Shown piece by piece: positions 25,042-30,894 of a DNA stretch of 34,333 bases. The stretch comes from CAZAKZ01 sp964485695 (GTDB lineage: Bacteria; Planctomycetota; JAFGQW01), in assembly GCA_964485695.1 (NCBI GenBank), contig CAZAKZ010000052.1:1-34333 (forward strand), written 5' to 3'. Position 1 is the stretch's first letter, and each line of letters begins with the position of its first letter. A model generated the notes under the pieces. It had not been told where the DNA came from. It made no database searches and saw only the letters and a program-made list of their open reading frames with translations. The position numbers and the translations under genes are program-made.

Positions 25042-26070
25042 CTACCCGATCTTGAAGGAGACGGCGTTGGTGACGACGAATCCGGCACTGGCGGTGGAGT
25101 CGGAGGCATACGCCTGGAGTTCGACACCGAGGATTGCGGCAGGGAAAGTCAGGTTCAGATCGAACCGGCCGCCCGAGTCCAGTGCGATGGGGATGTGCCC
25201 GATGAACACCGGGAAGATCAACAGGTTGCAGCCACCCGGAAGGGGGACGGGCTTCAGGCCGGGCGTCGGCGAGATCAGGATCCCGCCCACCGCGTTGGCC
25301 TGGCCGTTGGTCACCGCGAGATTGATCTTGCCCGGTGCAGGGGTCGGCGCGACCAGGTTGTTGCTCAGAATCAGGTTGAGCATGCCATTGGCCCCCATGC
25401 ATCCGGCGGGACCGTAGCCGAAGTGGATGCGGGTGATGACGAACGAGGACTGGGTCGTGGCGGTGGTGGCGTTGTATGTGGCCGCGTATTGCCCCTTGCC
25501 GTAGGTGGCCGCGTTAGATACGACCACGTCATGGTATGCAAAGGTGCTCGACGAGCTGCCGTCGTGGCTGAACAGGATCACGAGATCCCCGCCCTGGTAG
25601 GTATAGGGCATCTGGAATCCGAAGTAGAAGGTGTCGAACGGATTCGGATTGGTCGAAGTCACCTGGTAGGCGCCCACGGGGATCGTCATCGGACCCATGC
25701 GCACCTGCACCGGATTCTTCATGTTGGCAGCAAACGTGGTGGAGAAGGAGGCGATGGGCGCCGCCGCCTGGGCAAGGGTGATATCGTAGTTCTTCCACGT
25801 GGTGGCGGCCGTGGGCCAGGCCGCAGTGGAGCCATTATAAACGCGGAAGCTGAGCCCCGCAATCTCCGCGCCCACCGGGATCGCGCTCAGCTCGCTCGCA
25901 GCAATGCCGAGCTGGAATGTGCGGGCATTGCCGGAATTACGGAGCAACGAGTTGAGGCCGCTCGTTCCCGTCACCGTGGTATTGGCGTTGGGGGCCACCA
26001 CGGATTGAGCCTCAGCCAATCCGGCCGCCACTAGCGCGACGGCAACGCAAAAGACAACGATTGGTTTCAT
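25042..26070 (-). CDS. Secreted protein with C-terminal beta module, function unknown
   Basis: The protein has 342 residues; the ATG at 26070 follows AGGAGG. A signal peptide (IVVFCVAVALVAAGLAEAQS) is followed by a threonine/asparagine-rich, beta-strand-rich region of about 210 residues. Segments include SFRVYNGSTAAWP and FDTFYFGFQMPYTYQGGDLV, which resembles a beta-sandwich seen in planctomycete hypothetical secreted proteins. The last about 115 residues (PGKINLAVTNGQANAVGG, AALDSGGRF-like segment, final FVVTNAVSFKIG) correspond to the C-terminal module shared with the SBBP, Kelch, FG-GAP and TIG proteins of the window. No enzymatic motif is visible. A GC-rich hairpin lies in its 5' region, and a strong hairpin follows the gene. 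Confidence 0.72.
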   Translation of the reverse strand: MKPIVVFCVAVALVAAGLAEAQSVVAPNANTTVTGTSGLNSLLRNSGNARTFQLGIAASELSAIPVGAEIAGLSFRVYNGSTAAWPTAATTWKNYDITLAQAAAPIASFSTTFAANMKNPVQVRMGPMTIPVGAYQVTSTNPNPFDTFYFGFQMPYTYQGGDLVILFSHDGSSSSTFAYHDVVVSNAATYGKGQYAATYNATTATTQSSFVITRIHFGYGPAGCMGANGMLNLILSNNLVAPTPAPGKINLAVTNGQANAVGGILISPTPGLKPVPLPGGCNLLIFPVFIGHIPIALDSGGRFDLNLTFPAAILGVELQAYASDSTASAGFVVTNAVSFKIG

Positions 26071-26110
26071 GTCGCTTCCTCCTGAACAGTGATGTAATAG
26101 GCTTTCATCT

Positions 26111-26139
26111 CCGGATCACGCCGAGGGCACGCGATCCGG
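26111..26139 (-). promoter_or_regulatory. GC-rich hairpin in the 5' region of the 25042-26070 gene
   Basis: CCGGATC and GATCCGG form a perfect seven-base-pair stem around a 15-base loop, 41 bases upstream of the start codon. The position resembles that of the leader hairpins of the Kelch and FG-GAP genes, but the sequence does not. A regulatory or operator role is only a suggestion. Confidence 0.35.
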
Positions 26140-26277
26140 GACGGCCATCAGCCAGGGAATCTCGACTCTCTCTCATCGTTTGCAGGCTGGTTACTCTACC
26201 AGATTCCCCTTTCCGGGTCACTCCCATATTTGGCGAGAACCTGGATCGTCACGGCAGAGGTGCAGATTCACGCCCGA

Positions 26278-26949
26278 TCAGGAGACGAACTTGGTGGCCG
26301 TGATGTTGGATACCGTGATGGCGGTGCCGAAGATGACCACCTGGGAGTAGACCGTGATACCGATGAGCGGACCGGGCGGGGGCGTGAGCTGAAACGTGCC
26401 CAGGCCCGTACCGTCCAGTACGCCGAGGGACAGGATGTAGAAGTAGAAGAGAATCTTCGGGTTGCCCGGGACCGGGAGGGGGAAGGTGGCATTGCTGTTC
26501 AGTGCGATGGTCAGGATCCAGGTTTCTCCCGGCTGGGCGCCGAACTCCCATTTGAATGGTACGCCGCCGTTGCCGGTGGCCGGCGCCGTCAAGGCCGGCG
26601 GTGAAGTCGGGACGTACCGCAGATCTTTTGAATTGCTCCAGGTCCCGGGAAAGGGCGTGTGGACCTTGATCCGGAAATCTCCAAGGTAAGGCGGCCGGGG
26701 TGCTGAAAAGGTGATTCGATCGGCATTCTCGATTTTGAATTGACCTTTTTTAAGGGTGAACGGGCCTACCCTGACCTCGTCGGCGTTGTTGAAGTTCATG
26801 CCGTTGATCGTGACCAGACCTCTGTAGATCGCCGGGACGGTCGCCGGCGTGATCGAAGTGATATACGGCTGTCCGGCGACGGGGAGGGCGGCCACGAAGG
26901 CCAGCCCGGCCATGACGGCGAGAACCGGGAGAGTGTTTTTCAATTGCAC
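26278..26949 (-). CDS. Secreted IPT/TIG-domain protein
   Basis: The protein has 223 residues; the ATG at 26949 is preceded by GGAGG. After the signal peptide (VLAVMAGLAFVAALPVAGQ), residues about 28-110 form one IPT/TIG Ig-like domain (PYITSITPATVPAIYRGLVT, then INGMNFNNADEVRVG). The C-terminal half is the beta module shared with neighbouring secreted proteins (LSLGVLDGTGLGTFQLTPPP, then GPLIGITVYSQVVIFG and TVSNITATKFVS). Because it is short, with a single Ig-like domain, it shows the C-terminal module most cleanly. The protein is presumably extracellular or on the surface. The partner and ligand are unknown. Confidence 0.8.
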   Translation of the reverse strand: MQLKNTLPVLAVMAGLAFVAALPVAGQPYITSITPATVPAIYRGLVTINGMNFNNADEVRVGPFTLKKGQFKIENADRITFSAPRPPYLGDFRIKVHTPFPGTWSNSKDLRYVPTSPPALTAPATGNGGVPFKWEFGAQPGETWILTIALNSNATFPLPVPGNPKILFYFYILSLGVLDGTGLGTFQLTPPPGPLIGITVYSQVVIFGTAITVSNITATKFVS

Positions 26950-27025
26950 GGGTCACCTCCAGTCTACTCCAAAACTGTCGCAGCCAGTGCCTGACGATAC
27001 AGGCTGGAAAAACGGGCTTTGATAA

Positions 27026-27059
27026 TTATATCGAATCTTCATTTTGCACCTGTGTCAAG
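27026..27059 (-). promoter_or_regulatory. Possible promoter of the TIG gene
   Basis: On the minus strand a perfect TTGACA (27054-27059) and a perfect TATAAT (27026-27031) stand about 80-110 bases upstream of the TIG start codon. The spacer is 22 bases, too long for an optimal sigma-70 promoter, so the two hexamers may not work as a pair. Confidence 0.4.
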
Positions 27060-27167
27060 AGGGGGGAGCAGGATCGGTATTTACAGGGGAGAATACGCTT
27101 GACAGGTCGCAATCGAATGAAAGGGTAGGGGTCATCCGCCTGTGCCTGAATCCGAGTGGACAAAGAT

Positions 27168-27908
27168 ATGCTCATTGAATCGATGCTTCGACTGATCCCC
27201 ACCGCCGGCGAGCTGGTGGTGTGGTTCCCGGCGGGACTCATCTGGTCATTCCTGACACTCGTCGTGTGCGGCAAGCTCAAGGTCGATTTCCACTGGCAGA
27301 CCCCGTTCACCCGGAAGATCAATCACTTCGTCATCTTCACCAGCGCCGCCGTGGTCAGCCTGACCGGCGGGACCTCGTCCGTCTGCGCGTTCGCCCTGGG
27401 TGTTTCCAGCGTCATCGCCTGGGCCGTGGTTCGGGGGGACGGCAACCTCCTCTACGAGGCCATGGCGCGCGAGCGTGACGCACCCCACCGGACCTACTAC
27501 ATCGTGGTGCCGTTCCTCTCGACGGCGTTCGGAGGCATTCTCAGCAATCTCCTGTGGGGGCACCAGGCTGCCGTCCTGGGCTATCTCGTCGCCGGTATTG
27601 CAGATGCACTGGCCGAGCCGGTTGGATTCCGGTTCGGCCGCATCCGCTACCGGGTCCCGAGCCGTGCGGGCCGGGGCACGACACGGAGCGTCGAGGGAAG
27701 TATGACGGTTCTCACGGCGTCCTTCATCATCTCCCTGATCTACGCGCTATCCCGGGAAGTGTCGCCCCTCTCCCTGTCGCTGCTGGGATTACTCCTCGGC
27801 CTGTCGCTGCTGTTTGCCGTGGTCGAGGCCCTCTCACCGCACGGCTGCGACAACGCACTCCTGCAGATCGTTCCCTCCTGGTCGGCTGCCGTCCTCCTCC
27901 TGGGCTGA
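27168..27908 (+). CDS. Phytol/dolichol-kinase-like (CTP-dependent) membrane protein
   Basis: The protein has 246 residues from the ATG at 27168; a GTG at 27156 is the alternative and would add four residues. It has about seven hydrophobic segments. Its motifs fit the phytol kinase/dolichol kinase/CDP-diglyceride-type cytidylyltransferase superfamily: FTRKINHFVIF near residue 45 (the RKxxH motif of these kinases), GIADALAEPVGFRFG (the conserved GDAxAxxVG-like segment) and SVEGSMTVLTASF (KSxEGSxA-like). The end carries VEALSPHGCDNALLQIV, which parallels the family's E...DN motif. In related proteins a membrane isoprenol or lipid is phosphorylated using CTP. The substrate here is unknown. A TTGACA at 27099-27104 could be its -35, but no clear -10 pairs with it. 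Confidence 0.75.
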   Translation: MLIESMLRLIPTAGELVVWFPAGLIWSFLTLVVCGKLKVDFHWQTPFTRKINHFVIFTSAAVVSLTGGTSSVCAFALGVSSVIAWAVVRGDGNLLYEAMARERDAPHRTYYIVVPFLSTAFGGILSNLLWGHQAAVLGYLVAGIADALAEPVGFRFGRIRYRVPSRAGRGTTRSVEGSMTVLTASFIISLIYALSREVSPLSLSLLGLLLGLSLLFAVVEALSPHGCDNALLQIVPSWSAAVLLLG

Positions 27909-28355
27909 CGTCCACCGGTAAGCCTGCTTCACTTCGATGGTGACTCGGGTTCCACCGGGATGCCGGATACACCATAGCCCGAAGGACGTGACAGCAGGAA
28001 GATACGGCAGCCGTAGCCCTCTTCTAGCGACTGAGTAGTTGCACTTTCCTGGAGTATCCGAAGACAGCGACCGTCTCGACCGCAGGATCCGCTCCGCCAG
28101 GCGGCAATGGCTCAAGCACGAGCACGCAGGGAAAGGAACACTATCGGCACCATTCCAACTCTTGGAGTGGAACAAAGAGTGGGGGTTGGACACCGAGGGG
28201 GATTGTGCACCTCCATGTGCACTTCCATCCGACTTCGATAGGGATCAACATTCATCAATAGAGACTGAAAGTGGTGTAGAAATAGAGGAGGGTAATCGCC
28301 CTATACCCCTGGATAAACAGGCAAAACCGTTACCTGCAAGGGGTACAAAAAAAGA
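27909..28355. other. Intergenic region left of the integrated element
   Basis: These 447 bases hold no supported gene. They contain a tandem 12-bp repeat at 28204-28227 and an imperfect inverted repeat near 28155-28189 (CCAACTCTT against AAGAGT...GGTTGG). The far right end has the A/T-run that, on the minus strand, would terminate the original tRNA-Lys. By the att logic this region is chromosomal. Confidence 0.45.
28204..28227. repeat. Tandem 12-bp repeat with GTGCAC palindromes
   Basis: TGTGCACCTCCA (28204-28215) is followed directly by TGTGCACTTCCA (28216-28227), with one mismatch. Each unit contains the palindrome GTGCAC, so the pair could bind a dimeric regulator. Confidence 0.6.
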
Positions 28356-28397
28356 TGCCCCTGCAAGGATTCGAACCTTGGACCCGCTGATTAAGAA
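28356..28397 (-). other. tRNA-Lys 3' fragment, attachment half-site
   Basis: On the minus strand this contains the anticodon loop TTCTTAA (anticodon CTT), the 3' anticodon strand TCAGC, the variable loop GGGTC, a perfect T-arm (CAAGG TTCGAAT CCTTG), the acceptor 3' strand CAGGGGC and discriminator A. The 5' half is missing: the bases before the loop (CCCGA) cannot pair properly with TCAGC, where a tRNA would have GCTGA. Identity therefore ends in the anticodon loop, the usual crossover place of tRNA-targeting integrases. A T-run after the 3' end is the old tRNA terminator. Confidence 0.8.
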
Positions 28398-28519
28398 TCG
28401 GGCCTCCCCCCTTTCCAGGATTTCCAGCGCCGCATAGGTTTTCCCTATTTTTACAGTATTTTTTGCTTGCTAAGCGTATGTGGAAATGCGACAAGATACG
28501 ACAATACCACCCCGTTTGA

Positions 28520-28550
28520 GGGTGGCAAAAAGGGTGGCATATGGGTGGCA
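28520..28550 (+). repeat. Three direct repeats of GGGTGGCA upstream of the integrase
   Basis: GGGTGGCA occurs at 28520-28527, 28532-28539 and 28543-28550, that is every 11-12 bases, about one helical turn. The array lies between the att half-site and the integrase start, where arm-type integrase sites or an operator would be expected. Confidence 0.6.
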
Positions 28551-28571
28551 CTCATTCCGGGAGGACAAGCC

Positions 28572-29819
28572 ATGCCGAAGAAGAAAAAGCAGTGCCGAAG
28601 GACGAGGACTTCGCATGTCGGCGTGAAACTCATCCGCAAGAAGTCCGGAACTCGGACTCGATGGCTGGGCAGATGGAAAGATCCGCGCTCAGGCCGCTGG
28701 TGCGAGGTGTCCTTTGCCAAACTCGGGCTCAGCAATGCCGACGCCCGGAAGGCCTGGGCAGAGCGCAAGGCCGCCGCTCTATCAGTCGAACTACAGGCGC
28801 GGGGTCTTGGGCATATTGAGCCTGAGGACGCGGATGTGGGGGACCTCATAGAGGGGACGCTCAGCTTACTGGAGCGAGAGCTTCGTCCAGCCACCGTCGT
28901 TACCTATCGGCGGGCGCTTGATGATTTCCTCGCTTGGACCGTTGAACGCGGCGTACGGCGCTCCAGAAGCTTGTGTGCATCAGATCTGGCACACTTCCGG
29001 GACTGGATTCTCAAATCTCGGTGTAGGCTCGTCCCCGTAGTCGGAAAAAACATCGGTCGAGGGAAGTACCGCCCTGGAAAACAGCCAATCACGACGGGCG
29101 GGATCAATGTAATTTTGCGCTCGGTTCGCGCCATCCTCAGCCGACTTGCCGACCGCGGCGCACTACTGTTCACCCCCGACGATGTCCGGAAGAAACTCCC
29201 CCTTGTCAGAGTTGACTGTCCTGAAAAGCGCGTACTCGATTCAGATTCAGTACGCAAGGTGTTGACGGCGGCTATCGATGACCCTGACCCGGACGCTGCG
29301 CCATTCACCGCCGGGCTTCTCCTTGGTGGTTTTCGCTTCTCCGAACTTGCGACGCTTGACTCCTCGTCCCTAAATCCGGAGACCGCGGCGGTAAGGCTTG
29401 CGAGCAGTGCCACCAAGGGACGGCAGCCCCGGGTAATAGACCTCCACGTTGCCCCGACCCTCGGGAAGATCCTTGGTCGCTCAAAAAATGGCCCGGTTTT
29501 TCCCGGCTTTACCCGGGATCGCGCTAAAAAGCTGCTTGGTAGGCTAAAACGCCGAGCGAAACTGCGGTTCAATTGGCAGGCCCTCCGGCGGACCTGCGGC
29601 TCGTTCATGGCCTGCGCTCATTTTGGAGGTGTATATGTGGCGGCAGCCCGCCTCGGGCATGGCTTCCAGGTAGCTGAGAAGCACTATCTTCGCCGTGTCG
29701 CCGTCCCGCCGGACGCCAAGAGCCTTGAGGAAGCAATGGATGCGGTTGACCTCTTCGAGCAAATCGCCGACCACGCTGAAATCGGGGGGAAGGTGGTTCA
29801 CCTGGAAGTGGCCGGATAA
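28572..29819 (+). CDS. int: Tyrosine recombinase / integrase
   Basis: The protein has 415 residues; the ATG at 28572 follows GGGAGG. The basic N-terminus (MPKKKKQCRRTRTS) and a core-binding helical domain (about residues 85-195, with LRPATVVTYRRALDDFLAW) precede the catalytic domain. Catalytic residues visible are Arg255 in GGFRFSELATL, Lys282 in SATKGRQPR, Arg339 in QALRRTCGSF (the usual HxxR histidine is Gln), His363 in RLGHGFQ and the nucleophile Tyr372 in KHYLR. It should cut and rejoin the att core in the tRNA-Lys gene next to it. It reads away from the att site into the element. Orientation and spacing are typical of tRNA-integrated islands. No sign of truncation is seen. Confidence 0.92.
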   Translation: MPKKKKQCRRTRTSHVGVKLIRKKSGTRTRWLGRWKDPRSGRWCEVSFAKLGLSNADARKAWAERKAAALSVELQARGLGHIEPEDADVGDLIEGTLSLLERELRPATVVTYRRALDDFLAWTVERGVRRSRSLCASDLAHFRDWILKSRCRLVPVVGKNIGRGKYRPGKQPITTGGINVILRSVRAILSRLADRGALLFTPDDVRKKLPLVRVDCPEKRVLDSDSVRKVLTAAIDDPDPDAAPFTAGLLLGGFRFSELATLDSSSLNPETAAVRLASSATKGRQPRVIDLHVAPTLGKILGRSKNGPVFPGFTRDRAKKLLGRLKRRAKLRFNWQALRRTCGSFMACAHFGGVYVAAARLGHGFQVAEKHYLRRVAVPPDAKSLEEAMDAVDLFEQIADHAEIGGKVVHLEVAG

Positions 29820-29866
29820 GTCGCACAAATAGACGCGATATTGGATTTCCCGAGAGTATTTTTTAT

Positions 29867-29894
29867 TTGACAACTAAACGTACTGTGATACATT
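29867..29894 (+). promoter_or_regulatory. Sigma-70-like promoter before the structured RNA region
   Basis: A perfect TTGACA (29867-29872) is followed after 16 bases by TACATT (29889-29894, four of six matches to TATAAT). The surrounding DNA is locally AT-rich. Transcription would begin at about 29901, immediately upstream of the first hairpin, about 250 bases before the first HTH gene. Confidence 0.6.
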
Positions 29895-29909
29895 CTGACC
29901 TAATTCCCA

Positions 29910-30153
29910 CCAACGGCGTGTAGCCGTGCCTCCTCCCGGGAGGTGGAGTTAACGGCCTGGGGCCGTGCTCTTGAGGCAACTCAAGAGTGTACTAACCTCG
30001 CACCGCACTGGCGCGGGGTAAGGGCGAGACGCCGGCGCACCTTCGGACGACCGAGGGGCGCTGAAATGCGGCTCCAAAGGCCGCGGCGTGGCCGAGCAAT
30101 CGGCACGATCAAGTCGGGGAGTGGTGATCCTCAGCCACACTTGAGATCGTGCC
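29910..30153 (+). ncRNA. Candidate structured RNA / long leader with serial hairpins and GNRA tetraloops
   Basis: About 240 bases carry a chain of hairpins with little unpaired sequence. These are 29913-29927 (ACGGC/GCCGT), 29930-29948 (CTCC/GGAG), 29952-29966 (ACGGCC/GGCCGT), 29968-29987 (eight-bp stem CTCTTGAG/CTCAAGAG closed by a GCAA tetraloop), 29997-30028 (CTCGC/GCGAG around CCGC/GCGG), 30034-30062 (GCGC/GCGC around CCTTCGG/CCGAGG) and 30068-30084 (GCGGC/GCCGC). Two more are 30091-30104 (GCCGA GCAA TCGGC, a second GNRA loop) and 30102-30153 (nine-bp GGCACGATC/GATCGTGCC). The last two overlap by three bases and exclude each other. The final stem ends exactly at the ATG of the first HTH gene. 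I recognise no known RNA family. A self-acting RNA, an attenuating leader, or a DNA origin are all possible. Confidence 0.6.
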
Positions 30154-30360
30154 ATGTCCCGACTCATATCCGCGCTTGAAGTCGCAAACCTCATCGGTGT
30201 CTCCAGGCAGACCGTGTACCGCCTCGCTAACGCCGGCGTTCTTCCTCCCTCCGTCCGCTTCGGACGAAGAGTCCGCCGCTGGCGGGAATCCTCAATTCGC
30301 GATCACATACGAAAACAGGAAAAAGCGGAGCGTGAGGTGCTCGCGGAGGCCGTCGCATGA
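30154..30360 (+). CDS. AlpA/HTH_17-like DNA-binding protein 1
   Basis: The protein has 68 residues. The sequence SALEVANLIGVSRQTVYRLA, followed by GVLPPSVRFGRRVRRW and RESSIRDHI, is a winged-helix MerR-like fold of the AlpA/excisionase type. Such proteins in integrated elements act as excisionase or as activators of the integrase. There is no Shine-Dalgarno: the ATG directly abuts the 3' strand of a nine-bp stem, so translation may depend on RNA folding or on a leaderless transcript. Its end overlaps the next HTH gene by ATGA, which indicates translational coupling. Confidence 0.8.
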   Translation: MSRLISALEVANLIGVSRQTVYRLANAGVLPPSVRFGRRVRRWRESSIRDHIRKQEKAEREVLAEAVA

Positions 30361-30596
30361 CCGCTGAACGCGCCCTCGTCGGGCTGCCGAGGCTCATGAA
30401 GATCGACGAGGTCGCAGAGCTTTTACGGTGTTCCAGAAGGTCGATCGAGCGGTTGATCCGACGGAACGAGTTGGATTCGTTCAAAGCAAAGGGGCGGCGA
30501 CTCATTCCGCGGGATGCGGTAGCCGCGCTACTCGATGGTCGTAATCCAATGCCGAGAGTGAAAAAGGTTCGGAAATTGAAGAATTTGGCAGGCTGA
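30357..30596 (+). CDS. AlpA/HTH_17-like DNA-binding protein 2
   Basis: The protein has 79 residues and begins inside the stop of the first HTH gene (ATGA overlap). The core LMKIDEVAELLRCSRRSIER, followed by LIRRNELDSFKAKGRRLIPR and DAVAALLDG, is again a HTH_17/excisionase-like fold. The C-terminal tail is basic (RVKKVRKLKNLAG). It is clearly a different sequence from protein 1, so this is not a fresh duplication. One of the two may be the excisionase and the other a regulator of the replication operon. Which is which cannot be told from sequence. Confidence 0.8.
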   Translation: MTAERALVGLPRLMKIDEVAELLRCSRRSIERLIRRNELDSFKAKGRRLIPRDAVAALLDGRNPMPRVKKVRKLKNLAG

Positions 30597-30606
30597 AAAT
30601 GAAAGG

Positions 30607-30647
30607 CCACTGGCCGCCGCCAATCTGTTGCGAACAGCGACCAGTGG
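30607..30647 (+). promoter_or_regulatory. Two-storey hairpin between HTH gene 2 and the zinc-ribbon gene
   Basis: CCACTGG (30607-30613) pairs with CCAGTGG (30641-30647). Inside, CTGTT (30625-30629) pairs with AACAG (30633-30637) around a GCG loop. CGC/GCG next to the outer stem could extend it across one mismatch. No U-run follows, so it is more likely a regulatory or processing structure, or an operator, than an intrinsic terminator. Confidence 0.5.
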
Positions 30648-30660
30648 AAGCAGAACCAAC

Positions 30661-30894
30661 ATGGAAAGCATAAAACAAAAATCACAACGTTGTCAAGTCT
30701 CCTTTATTCCTCCATTTCCCCCTGCGGGCCGCTGCCTCCAATGCGGAACCAGTGGCGACCTGGTGCACGATACCATCGAACCGCTCCACCTTGAATGCCT
30801 GGCCTGTGGCTTCAGGATCCACCAGGTCCGGCATGTCACAGTGGCATACAACCGTGAGAAGGCCAGGCTCCTCGGAAGGGAGGTGGATTCATGA
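30661..30894 (+). CDS. Small zinc-ribbon protein
   Basis: The protein has 77 residues from the ATG at 30661 (MESIKQKSQRCQVSF). An earlier in-frame TTG lies inside the hairpin and is less likely. Two CxxC pairs (CLQCGTSG and CLACGFRI), separated by about 17 residues, form a classical zinc ribbon. Its stop overlaps the ATG of the primase-like gene by ATGA, so both are probably translated together. A role as accessory DNA-binding or replication protein is inferred only from position. Confidence 0.65.
   Translation: MESIKQKSQRCQVSFIPPFPPAGRCLQCGTSGDLVHDTIEPLHLECLACGFRIHQVRHVTVAYNREKARLLGREVDS

Noticed and set aside
28356..28435. Complete tRNA-Lys gene
   Set aside because: Only the 3' half is tRNA-like. 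The 5' anticodon strand CCCGA does not pair with TCAGC, and no D-arm or 5' acceptor strand is present.
29910..30153. Group I or group II intron, RNase P RNA or tmRNA
   Set aside because: GNRA loops are present, but I could not find a domain V, a P3-P7 pseudoknot core, or the universally conserved blocks of these RNAs.
29943..30179. 78-residue plus-strand frame through the structured region
   Set aside because: Its sequence simply translates paired stems, it overlaps the HTH gene start, and it has no motif.
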